From contig CALSRZ010000005.1 in the NCBI GenBank assembly GCA_943788895.1, positions 124,001 through 188,000 on the forward strand: a stretch of 64,000 nt of DNA, in the 5' to 3' direction. A program made the position numbers and the translations under genes. Position 1 is the first letter of the stretch; the number at the start of each line of letters is the position of its first letter. The notes beneath the pieces are model-generated. The model saw only the letters and a program-made list of their open reading frames with translations, was not told where the DNA came from and did not search any database. This DNA comes from an uncultured Pseudomonadales bacterium (lineage in GTDB: Bacteria; Pseudomonadota; Gammaproteobacteria; Pseudomonadales; Porticoccaceae). Positions 56,837 through 64,000 of the stretch are shown piece after piece.

Positions 56837-57364
56837 CTACACCGAAACACTCAAAAACTGACCGTCCTCAATCAGTTTTTGGGCGCAAAAAAGTGGGTAG
56901 TCTCTATTTTCTTCGCTAAAACTACCGTCGATAAAATGAACTAGGGGCCCGTTATTGCGGGCCTCTTTGTAGCGATCTACTGCCAGTGATTTAATCCCCT
57001 GAACCGCATCGACAATCAGACCTATATAGATGCCATCCATGTCCAGTACCAGAACTCGCCTGTCCCTGACCGAGCCTGCCAGTGAGCCACCGAGGAAATC
57101 GGCGAGGTCGATAATCGGCAGCAGCCGTCCGCGCACGTTGGCCAGTCCGCGAACCCAAGATTTAACTCTCGGCAACTTGGTACATTCGGGTACGTCCAGC
57201 ACTTCGCTAAGCTCATTGAGCGGCATCACATAGTCGTCGCCGAGTACAGAAAAGCTGACCAGCTTACGGGTCTCGACAATCTCCTTCTGTGCCGGCAGGC
57301 CGTAGCTGGACTGCCCAAAACGGCTGACAACGCTACTGATTACTGAAAATATATCCTTGGCCAC
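56837..57364 (-). CDS. pilI: CheW-like adaptor PilI
   Basis: Couples PilJ to the kinase ChpA. I start at GTG 57364 (AGGGA ribosome site, 175 residues, close to Pseudomonas PilI) rather than at the TTG at 57421 inside pilH. The CheW domain is clear: VSFSVLGDDYVMPLNELSEV, RVKSWVRGLANVRGRLLPII and VLDMDGIYIGLIVD. It lies 10 bases after pilH. Confidence 0.92.
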   Translation of the reverse strand: MAKDIFSVISSVVSRFGQSSYGLPAQKEIVETRKLVSFSVLGDDYVMPLNELSEVLDVPECTKLPRVKSWVRGLANVRGRLLPIIDLADFLGGSLAGSVRDRRVLVLDMDGIYIGLIVDAVQGIKSLAVDRYKEARNNGPLVHFIDGSFSEENRDYPLFCAQKLIEDGQFLSVSV

Positions 57365-57374
57365 AGGCTGTTCC

Positions 57375-57737
57375 CTAGTTGAGTACAGCGCTGATGGCTG
57401 AAACCAATTGCTTCTCGTCAATCGGCTTTACCAGATAGGCTTTGGCGCCCTGACGTTCGCCCCAGACCTGATCCGCCTGTTGGTTTTTCGCGGTGACAAT
57501 TATCACTGGGATATGTTTAGTCTCTTTACTGCGACTCAGTTGGCGGGTGGCCTGAAACCCGTTCAAGCCCGGCATAACTATATCCATCAACACCACATCC
57601 GGTTGCTCATCTTTTGCCAGATGCACGCCCTGCTCACCAGAGTCGGCAGAGAGAACAGAAAATCCATTGCGCTCAAGAATATTTGTCAATTTATATGTTT
57701 CTGTGGGGGAGTCATCCACAATCAATATTTTTGCCAT
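57375..57737 (-). CDS. pilH: response regulator PilH
   Basis: A 120-residue single receiver domain. The acidic pair is in ILIVDDSPTE, the phospho-acceptor is D52 (VLMDIVMPGLNGF), and the conserved threonine and lysine are in VIIVTAKNQQ and LVKPIDEKQ. In Pseudomonas, PilH acts with PilU-linked retraction and as a phosphate sink opposing PilG. It sits between pilG and pilI. Confidence 0.94.
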   Translation of the reverse strand: MAKILIVDDSPTETYKLTNILERNGFSVLSADSGEQGVHLAKDEQPDVVLMDIVMPGLNGFQATRQLSRSKETKHIPVIIVTAKNQQADQVWGERQGAKAYLVKPIDEKQLVSAISAVLN

Positions 57738-57758
57738 GATCCAACCTCTAAGTCCTTT

Positions 57759-58136
57759 TTAGTTTTGAATATATTTGTCCAACACATCGAGTAGCTCGGT
57801 GCGACCAAATGGTTTTGTCAGATAGTCGTCCGCGCCAACAATGCGACCCTTGGCCTTGTCGAAAAGACCATCTTTGCTTGAGAGCATAATGACTGGTGTG
57901 GATTTAAAATCGGGATTGTTTTTGATCAGTGCGCAGGTCTGGTAGCCGTCGAGTCGAGGCATCATAATGTCGACGAAAATTATGTCGGGATTGATATCGA
58001 CGATTTTGGCAAGCGAGTCAAAACCGTCTGACGCGGTAGAAACGGCACAGCCCGCTTTAGCAAGCAGGGTTTCTGCCGTACGTCTAATTGTATTACTGTC
58101 GTCTATGACGAGCACTTTAAGGCCCTGAACATCCAT
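57759..58136 (-). CDS. pilG: response regulator PilG
   Basis: A 125-residue single receiver domain. Features are VLVIDDSNTIRR, the phospho-acceptor D56 (IIFVDIMMPRLDGYQ) and YLTKPFGRTELL. In Pseudomonas, phosphorylated PilG promotes pilus extension and cAMP synthesis. It is the first gene of the pilGHIJK-chpABC cluster and diverges from gshB across 210 bases. Confidence 0.95.
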   Translation of the reverse strand: MDVQGLKVLVIDDSNTIRRTAETLLAKAGCAVSTASDGFDSLAKIVDINPDIIFVDIMMPRLDGYQTCALIKNNPDFKSTPVIMLSSKDGLFDKAKGRIVGADDYLTKPFGRTELLDVLDKYIQN

Positions 58137-58266
58137 TTTATCACCACTGTAAAACCACTTAACGCCTCAAGTACTGTCAATGTCACTCAAGATGTGGAAT
58201 TTTAAACACACTTGTAATATATAATCCACAAGCCTCTAAATTTATTAATAAAATTGATTTATAGGT

Positions 58267-58295
58267 CACAGAATTTTCTGTGGCATCTGCATTGC
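58267..58295 (+). promoter_or_regulatory. inverted repeat and sigma-54-like site upstream of gshB
   Basis: CACAGAA-TT-TTCTGTG (58267-58282) has perfect 7-base arms. Overlapping its end, TGGCATCTGCATTGC (58281-58295) has the GG-GC spacing of a -24/-12 element with two mismatches. It faces gshB, about 50 bases away. A chance match is possible, as gshB is normally a housekeeping gene. Confidence 0.3.
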
Positions 58296-58346
58296 TGTTG
58301 CCACACTTAGTTATAGCGCAAAAACTCAGCACAAGGTCGTCATTTT

Positions 58347-59300
58347 ATGGGCACTACTCTTGGGGTCGTTATGGACCCGATTCAACTGATCTCTTTTAAA
58401 AAGGATTCCACTCTGGCGATCTTGCTCGCCGCCCAGCGACAGGGCTTTGAGCTGTTTTACATGCAGCAGCAGGATCTGTTTTTAGAAAATGGTGAACCCA
58501 GAGCCAGTATTACGCCACTCCGCGTCTTCGAAGACCCTGACAAGTGGTTTGAGCTGGGCGAAAGTCGCGTTGCCGCGCTGGAAGAGATGGATGTTTTGCT
58601 GATGCGCAAAGATCCGCCCTTTGACAGTGAATTTATCTACTCCACCTATATTCTCGAAGCAGCTGAACAGCGCGGTTCGCTGGTGGTCAACAAGCCGCAG
58701 AGTTTGCGCGACTGCAATGAGAAGGTATTTGCTACCCAGTTCCCCCAGTGCACACCCCCCCTTCTAGTCAGTCGCGACCAGTCGCGCCTGAAACTGTTTC
58801 TGGAGGAGCATAAAGATGTGGTTTATAAACCACTGGACGGCATGGGCGGCACATCTATTTTTCGGGTTAGCGAGGGAGATCAAAATCTCAATGTGATTCT
58901 CGAGACGCTGACCAACTATGGCCAACAGACTATTATGGCGCAGAAGTATCTGCCGGAAATTACTCAGGGTGATAAACGCATTCTGGTTGTCGACGGCGAA
59001 GTGATTCCCTTTGGTCTGGCGCGGATACCAACCGGCAGCGACTTTAGAGGCAATCTTGCCGCTGGCGGTCGCGGCGTTGTTCAACCGCTTAGTGAACGGG
59101 ACCAGTGGATCGCCCAACAGGTTGCGCCGACATTAAAAGAGCGCGGGTTAATCTTTGTCGGCCTGGATGTTATCGGCGACTATCTAACCGAGATTAATGT
59201 CACCAGCCCAACCTGTATTCGTGAGATTGATAATGCCGAAGATACCCAGATTGGCGATCGTCTGATTGCCGCTATTCAGGCCAGACTGGAACAGATATAA
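58347..59300 (+). CDS. gshB: glutathione synthetase
   Basis: Joins glycine to gamma-glutamylcysteine. The 317 residues are an ATP-grasp enzyme: LGVVMDPIQLISFKKDSTLA at the N-terminus, KPLDGMGGTSIFR glycine loop, and the metal-binding end INVTSPTCIREID. It lies between pilG and tonB, as in Pseudomonas. Confidence 0.96.
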   Translation: MGTTLGVVMDPIQLISFKKDSTLAILLAAQRQGFELFYMQQQDLFLENGEPRASITPLRVFEDPDKWFELGESRVAALEEMDVLLMRKDPPFDSEFIYSTYILEAAEQRGSLVVNKPQSLRDCNEKVFATQFPQCTPPLLVSRDQSRLKLFLEEHKDVVYKPLDGMGGTSIFRVSEGDQNLNVILETLTNYGQQTIMAQKYLPEITQGDKRILVVDGEVIPFGLARIPTGSDFRGNLAAGGRGVVQPLSERDQWIAQQVAPTLKERGLIFVGLDVIGDYLTEINVTSPTCIREIDNAEDTQIGDRLIAAIQARLEQI

Positions 59301-59336
59301 GGCGCAATAAAGCCGCGCAGATAAACAGGGACCGCA

Positions 59337-60185
59337 GTGGAAAATTTAATTGAGAGCAGCTGGAACACTACCGATGAACGTCTGCGCAAGACGTTTTCGG
59401 CGGCGCTTATCTTTCATTTAATTATGCTGATTGGTGTCAGCTTTACCCTGCCCTCCGGTTCCTCACCGAGCGTCTCCATGGAAGTCACGCTGGCCCATTA
59501 CAAAAGCGACGAAGCACCGGACAGTGCGGATTTTTTAGCCCAGGCTAATCAGCTCGGCAGCGGCGATCAGTCCGAGGCCAGTCAGCCGACAACTGATCAG
59601 CTATCGCCCTTTGAAGGCCGCGATCAGGGTCAAATGCCCCAGCTTCAGCAAGAGCGTGACGAACCTCAGACTCAAACTCTATTAGCCAGCGCCGGCGACA
59701 CTAGTAATTCCCGGACTAACGATAAGCAGGCCGAAGATTTAACGACTCAACCCGCGCAGATCGCTGACCGGGATATTGGTGCTATTCGCGCTGAGCTCGA
59801 TCGCTTGCAGCGCGCTTACAGTAAATTACCTCGGGTGCTGCGTATGACGTCGGCATCGGCGAAATCTGCGGATGAAGCCGCTTATATGCATTATTTTGAA
59901 CAACGTGTAGAGCAGGTCGGCAATGTTAACTATCCTCAGGAGGCGCGCACGCAACGTATTTACGGCCATGTGCAGTTGGTAGTGGCGCTGCTTGCCAATG
60001 GCAGTATCAAGCGTATCGAAGTCTCCAAAACCTCTGGTTCTCGGTTGCTCGATCAGGCCGCCGTTCGCTCTGTGCAACTGGCATCTCCCTATAAGCCCTT
60101 CCCGTTAGAACTTCGCAACAGCGACGAAATTCATATTATTCGCACCTGGCAATATCAATCCAATAATGTGCTAACCACAAACTAA
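59337..60185 (+). CDS. tonB: TonB-family energy transducer
   Basis: A 282-residue protein with one N-terminal span (about residues 22-40, SAALIFHLIMLIGVSFTL), a long Q/S/D/P-rich periplasmic linker and a C-terminal TonB domain (YPQEARTQRIYGHVQLVVAL, VSKTSGSRLLDQAAVRSV, and PYKPFP). It starts with GTG behind AGGGA. The position between gshB and algH is that of Pseudomonas tonB3, a TonB homologue needed for twitching motility, so a role in pilus assembly rather than iron uptake is likely. No exbB/exbD is nearby. Confidence 0.9.
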   Translation: MENLIESSWNTTDERLRKTFSAALIFHLIMLIGVSFTLPSGSSPSVSMEVTLAHYKSDEAPDSADFLAQANQLGSGDQSEASQPTTDQLSPFEGRDQGQMPQLQQERDEPQTQTLLASAGDTSNSRTNDKQAEDLTTQPAQIADRDIGAIRAELDRLQRAYSKLPRVLRMTSASAKSADEAAYMHYFEQRVEQVGNVNYPQEARTQRIYGHVQLVVALLANGSIKRIEVSKTSGSRLLDQAAVRSVQLASPYKPFPLELRNSDEIHIIRTWQYQSNNVLTTN

Positions 60186-60234
60186 TCCCATTCACAGCTT
60201 GAGTTTGTCTCGTTAAAACCCCATATTAATAACT

Positions 60235-60813
60235 ATGGAAACAACTAAACCAAAAAAGATAAGCAGCCTTAAAAATCACTTCCTGGTGGCGATGCCCGGT
60301 CTTACTGACCCTAACTTTGCCGACTCGGTGATCTATATCTGCGAGCACAATGCCGATGGCGCTATGGGCCTGATTATCAATCATCAGCTGGATGTGCCGG
60401 TCAAAGCTATCTTCGACCAGCTGGACGTCGAGTATCAGGATGAATTTGCCCGATCCCTGCTATTTGATGGCGGTCCGGTTCAACGCGACCGCGGGTTTAT
60501 TCTTCATCCCAGCTGCGAGCGTCAGTGGGAGTCAACCATGGCTATTTCTGATGAGGTGAGTCTGACCGCATCGAAAGATATCCTCTCTGATATTGCTCTG
60601 GGCACAGGCCCAAAAGATTCACTGATCACTCTTGGCTACACTGGCTGGGATACAGGGCAGCTCGAAGAGGAGCTCAGTGAAAACAGCTGGCTGACCATTC
60701 CGGCAGAGGCCGATATTATCTTTAACACCAACTGTGCCGAGCGCGCCTCGGCGGCAGCCCTGTGTATTGGACTGGATTTGCGTATGCTCTCCCACGAGGC
60801 CGGACATGCCTGA
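60235..60813 (+). CDS. algH: YqgE/AlgH (UPF0301) family protein
   Basis: A 192-residue soluble protein. Family motifs are LVAMPGLTDPNFADSVIYIC, GAMGLIINHQLD and LFDGGPVQRDRGFILH. The molecular function is unsettled; it was first linked to alginate regulation in Pseudomonas. The last 8 bases overlap the ruvX start. Confidence 0.93.
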   Translation: METTKPKKISSLKNHFLVAMPGLTDPNFADSVIYICEHNADGAMGLIINHQLDVPVKAIFDQLDVEYQDEFARSLLFDGGPVQRDRGFILHPSCERQWESTMAISDEVSLTASKDILSDIALGTGPKDSLITLGYTGWDTGQLEEELSENSWLTIPAEADIIFNTNCAERASAAALCIGLDLRMLSHEAGHA

Positions 60814-61243
60814 TGCGAGTAAGCCAAAGAGTTTGCTGGGTTTTGACTACGGCTTAAAGCAGATCGGTGTTGCCAATGGCCAAACCCTAACCTGTTCCGC
60901 CAGTGGCTTAACCATTCTCAAAGCGTTGGATGGTATTCCCGACTGGGCTGAAGTGGAAAAACTATTAAATGAATGGAAGCCCGATTTGGTGGTGGTTGGA
61001 CTGCCGCTAAATATGGACGACAGTGAAAGTGAACTCTCTACCCGGGCGCGCAAATTTGCGCGCCGCTTGCAGGGGCGCTTTGCTGTTGAAGTGGAGATGG
61101 TTGACGAGCGCCTGACCAGCCGTGAGGCAAAAATGCTCGGTCGCGAGCAGGGGACTCAGGATCTGACAAAAATTGATCATATTGCCGCTTCACTGATTTT
61201 ACAGAGCTGGCTGAACTCCCCGGAAATCGGGACCCTTCCTTAA
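60806..61243 (+). CDS. ruvX: YqgF/RuvX: putative pre-16S rRNA nuclease / Holliday junction resolvase
   Basis: I start at the ATG at 60806, overlapping the algH stop, and not at the frame's upstream end at 60734 inside algH; this gives 145 residues. RNase H-like fold motifs are present: LGFDYGLKQIGVA with the first acidic residue, VVGLPLNMD, VEMVDERLTSREA and DHIAASLIL. The family processes the 16S rRNA 5' end and was also proposed to resolve Holliday junctions. Confidence 0.93.
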   Translation: MPDASKPKSLLGFDYGLKQIGVANGQTLTCSASGLTILKALDGIPDWAEVEKLLNEWKPDLVVVGLPLNMDDSESELSTRARKFARRLQGRFAVEVEMVDERLTSREAKMLGREQGTQDLTKIDHIAASLILQSWLNSPEIGTLP

Positions 61244-61270
61244 AAGCTGCGCCCTAAAAAAAGCGCCGGC

Positions 61271-62419
61271 CTACCAACGCAATTTATCCGACTGATCCTC
61301 CTCAATCGTCAGATCATCTGCCGCGGCATCAAGCTCATTAACATGAGTATCTGACTGCATCTTAATCATTAATCGCAAATCGTTTTTCGAGTCGGCATGG
61401 GCGATCGCATTTTCATAGCTGATCTGATCTTCGATATAGAGCTGATAGAGCGCCTGGTCAAAAGTCTGCATGCCGTGCTCAGTGGAGTTGGTCATAATTT
61501 CCTTGAGCTTGTGTACCTCACCTTTGCGAATGGTATCGGCCACCAGTGGCGTATTGAGCATAATCTCAATCGCCGCGCGGCGACCCTTGCCATCTTTGGT
61601 CGGCACTAGTTGCTGGGCAACAATGCCACGCAAGTTGAGCGACAGATCCATCCATAACTGATCGTGACGGTCTGCCGGAAAAAAGTGGGCAATGCGATCC
61701 AGCGCCTGGTTGGCATTGTTGGCATGCAGGGTGGCCAACACCAGATGGCCGGTCTCGGCAAAGGTAATCGCATGCTGCATGGTTTCCGGGGTGCGGATCT
61801 CTCCGATCAAAATAACATCCGGCGCCTGACGCAGAGTATTCTTTAGCGCCACATCAAAAGACTCTGTATCCACGCCCACTTCGCGCTGGGTAATAATGCA
61901 TCCGAGATGTTCGTGAACAAATTCAATGGGATCTTCGATCGAGACTATATGGCCTCGGCTGTTTTTATTGCGGTGGCCAATCAATGCCGCAAGGGATGTC
62001 GACTTACCGGTGCCGGTGGCGCCAACAAAAATAACAATGCCGCGCTTGTTCATCACCAGCTCTTTAAGGATTGGCGGCAACAGTAGGGATTCCGGTGTTG
62101 GAATTACCGTTTCAATGCGCCGCAGCACCATGCCAATTTCACCGCGCTGATAAAAAGCACTGGCGCGAAAACGTCCGCTGGTTTCACTGACAAGGGCATA
62201 GTTAAGTTCTTTGTGCTGTTTAAAATCGCGCTGCTGATCTTCATCCATGGTACTCAGCACCAACGCTTCGCACTCAGACTGGGAGAGTTTGTTTTTGGTA
62301 ATCGGCATCACTGCCCCATTAACCTTTAAACAGGGTGGCAGACCCACAGTGATAAAAAGGTCGGATGCCTTTTTCTCAGCCATATACCTGACCAGCTTTT
62401 CGAGGGTCTGCTCCAACAT
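61271..62419 (-). CDS. pilU: type IV pilus retraction ATPase PilU
   Basis: PilT-dependent accessory motor for pilus retraction. I chose the ATG at 62419, which has an AAGGAG ribosome site, giving 382 residues. Motifs are the Walker A GATGTGKSTSLAALIGH, the Asp box SIEDPIEFVHEH, and the His box GHLVLATLHANNANQALDRI. The extended acidic C-terminus (ELDAAADDLTIEEDQSD) is characteristic of PilU rather than PilT. It lies downstream of pilT on the same strand. Confidence 0.94.
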   Translation of the reverse strand: MLEQTLEKLVRYMAEKKASDLFITVGLPPCLKVNGAVMPITKNKLSQSECEALVLSTMDEDQQRDFKQHKELNYALVSETSGRFRASAFYQRGEIGMVLRRIETVIPTPESLLLPPILKELVMNKRGIVIFVGATGTGKSTSLAALIGHRNKNSRGHIVSIEDPIEFVHEHLGCIITQREVGVDTESFDVALKNTLRQAPDVILIGEIRTPETMQHAITFAETGHLVLATLHANNANQALDRIAHFFPADRHDQLWMDLSLNLRGIVAQQLVPTKDGKGRRAAIEIMLNTPLVADTIRKGEVHKLKEIMTNSTEHGMQTFDQALYQLYIEDQISYENAIAHADSKNDLRLMIKMQSDTHVNELDAAADDLTIEEDQSDKLRW

Positions 62420-62481
62420 CGCTTTTCTCCTTAAAAACAATTATTGCTTTAAAATTTGCGCTTAAAGTTTGTCGATTAGTT

Positions 62482-63519
62482 TTATGAAAAACTCTCGGGC
62501 ATTTTGGCCTTTTCGCGAGCTACATCTGGGCTGATTAAACGCTTATCCACCAGATTCAATAAACACTGATCCAGTGTCTGCATTCCCATCGCACCACCAG
62601 TCTGAATCGCCGAGTACATCTGTGCGACTTTATCCTCGCGAATCAAATTTCGAATCGCCGGTGTACCAATCATAATTTCATGGGCAGCAACCCGCCCGCC
62701 ACCAATTTTCTTAAGTAGGGTCTGGGAGATAACCGCCTGAAGTGACTCCGACAACATTGAGCGAATCATCGGCTTCTCGCCGCCGGGAAAAACATCCACG
62801 ACCCGATCAATGGTCTTGGCCGCCGAGGTAGTGTGCAATGTGCCAAAAACCAGGTGGCCGGTTTCCGCGGCGGTCAGCGCCAGACGAATGGTTTCGAGAT
62901 CACGCAATTCACCGACCAGAACGACATCCGGATCTTCACGCAGTGCCGAGCGCAACGCCTCACTAAAGCCATGGGTATCGCGATGCACTTCACGCTGGTT
63001 AATCAGGCACTTCTTACTCTGGTGAACAAATTCAATAGGATCTTCGATGGTCAGGATATGGTCGTAGCGATTCTCATTAACGTAGTCGACCATCGCCGCG
63101 AGGGTTGTCGATTTACCGGAACCGGTCGGCCCGGTTACCAGCACCAGACCACGGGGCATCAGCGAGAGCTTTTTGAAAATATCACCCATGCCCAACTGTT
63201 CAAGGGTTAGCACCTGAGAGGGAATGGTACGAAATACTGCCGCTGCGCCACGGTTTTGATTGAATACATTGACTCGAAAGCGCGCGATCCCCGGAACATC
63301 AAATGAAAAGTCGGTTTCCAGAAACTCCTCAAAGTCCCTTCTCTGCTTGTCATTCATTATTTCGTAGATCAAACTGTGAACCTGACGATGCTCCATGGGC
63401 GGCAGGTTTATTCGCCGCACATCACCATCAATTCTAATAATAGGGGGAAGACCCGCGGAAATGTGTAAATCTGAAGCGCCCTCTTTGGCACTGAAAGCCA
63501 ATAATTCCGTTATATCCAT
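62482..63519 (-). CDS. pilT: type IV pilus retraction ATPase PilT
   Basis: Hexameric motor that depolymerises pili to drive twitching. The 345 residues have the Walker A loop GPTGSGKSTT (130-139), IEDPIEFVHQ, the GHLVFGTLHTTSAAKTIDR His box and the AIRNLIREDK retraction motif. It diverges from yggS. pilT and pilU lie about 8 kb from pilGHIJK-chp, which controls the same pili. Confidence 0.96.
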   Translation of the reverse strand: MDITELLAFSAKEGASDLHISAGLPPIIRIDGDVRRINLPPMEHRQVHSLIYEIMNDKQRRDFEEFLETDFSFDVPGIARFRVNVFNQNRGAAAVFRTIPSQVLTLEQLGMGDIFKKLSLMPRGLVLVTGPTGSGKSTTLAAMVDYVNENRYDHILTIEDPIEFVHQSKKCLINQREVHRDTHGFSEALRSALREDPDVVLVGELRDLETIRLALTAAETGHLVFGTLHTTSAAKTIDRVVDVFPGGEKPMIRSMLSESLQAVISQTLLKKIGGGRVAAHEIMIGTPAIRNLIREDKVAQMYSAIQTGGAMGMQTLDQCLLNLVDKRLISPDVAREKAKMPESFS

Positions 63520-63586
63520 GCTATATCTCGCTTATTCCTTTTCGGCGTGTGAAGCTGCGTAAAACTCCTAAAGACCTGATAAGTAT

Positions 63587-64000
63587 ATGCCAAAGATTGA
63601 AAATAACATCCGCCAGGTTACTCAGCGTGTAGAACAGTCGGCACGGGATGCCGGCCGCGACCCCGCCGATGTTCTTCTGCTGGCAGTCAGCAAGACTCGC
63701 AGTGCAGAGGATATCCGCTGTGCAGTTGATGCCGGGCTGACAAATTTTGGTGAAAACTATGTTCAGGAGGCGGTGGAAAAAATCGCCCTTTTGAATAAAA
63801 ATTTGGGTGAAGAGCTGAATAAAGAGCCATTGCAATGGCATTTTATTGGCCCTCTGCAATCGAATAAAACCCGCGTTGTCGCGGAAAGTTTTAACTGGGT
63901 GCACAGTGTCGATCGATTAAAGATCGCCCAACGTCTCAGCGAGCAGCGCCCCGCAGAACTGGGCCCACTGAATATCTGCCTACAGGTGAATATAGACAAT
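63587..64000 (+). CDS. yggS: YggS family pyridoxal-phosphate homeostasis protein, C-terminus off the window
   Basis: 138 codons from the ATG at 63587 to the window edge. The PLP lysine region is LLAVSKTRSAEDI (K36), with FGENYVQEA and WHFIGPLQSNKTR following, all family signatures. YggS/PROSC proteins bind PLP without known catalysis and keep its free level in check. In relatives yggS lies beside pilT and is followed by proC. Confidence 0.94.
   Translation, partial: MPKIENNIRQVTQRVEQSARDAGRDPADVLLLAVSKTRSAEDIRCAVDAGLTNFGENYVQEAVEKIALLNKNLGEELNKEPLQWHFIGPLQSNKTRVVAESFNWVHSVDRLKIAQRLSEQRPAELGPLNICLQVNIDN

Overview
The window is a 64 kb piece of a gammaproteobacterial chromosome with balanced base composition and dense gene packing. 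Gene order repeatedly matches Pseudomonas: hemJ-argC-bactofilin, ygfB-pepP-ubiH-ubiI, zapA-6S RNA-fau, dusB-fis-purH, trpGDC-vfr-osmC-coq7, and pilT-pilU-ruvX-algH-tonB-gshB-pilGHIJK-chpABC. Protein sequences and a marine-type accessory gene set suggest the Cellvibrionales/SAR92-Porticoccaceae neighbourhood. That placement is an inference from gene content. Almost everything is core metabolism. I see no prophage, IS element, tRNA, rRNA operon or CRISPR array.

Layout. 1-2150: bactofilin, a DUF6776 coiled-coil protein and argC (minus). 2267-5833: hemJ, a DUF924 gene, hemL and hemB (haem synthesis). 5843-7589: rsuA and rsmC. 7635-13496: the ubiquinone hydroxylases with pepP and ygfB (minus), then zapB-like/zapA, 6S RNA and fau (plus). 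13503-19435: ilvA, rpiA, a PfkB kinase and a PAS-GGDEF-EAL protein. 19481-23077: DUF2333, a periplasmic copper chaperone and dsbD. 23374-30464: aroQ, accBC, prmA, a zinc-ribbon membrane protein, dusB-fis and purH. 30542-33722: a cyanase / FNT channel / PP2C-kinase cluster with a sigma-54-type promoter. 34079-38409: photolyase, purD, a TIGR02206 membrane protein and coq7. 38406-40000: a LysR regulator facing two tandem units with the same promoter-operator layout, the most novel-looking region. 40043-46103: osmC, crp/vfr, trpCDGE and rpe, with a candidate trp leader peptide. 46374-64000: the twitching chemotaxis system, gshB, tonB, algH, ruvX, pilUT and the start of yggS.

How the genes work together. 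The right third encodes the Pil-Chp chemosensory pathway (PilJ receptor, PilI/ChpC couplers, ChpA histidine kinase, PilG/PilH response regulators, PilK/ChpB adaptation enzymes) next to the retraction ATPases PilT and PilU that act on the same pili. The cyanase cluster looks like an inducible nitrogen-scavenging unit. The LysR region contains a 40-residue membrane microprotein gene and an apparently non-coding twin transcript.

Quality notes. Four conserved genes (dusB, the PP2C-kinase, trpD, chpA) each carry one apparent single-base insertion. The photolyase lacks any usual start codon at its expected beginning. These may be sequence errors, so protein products in those places should be read as reconstructed.
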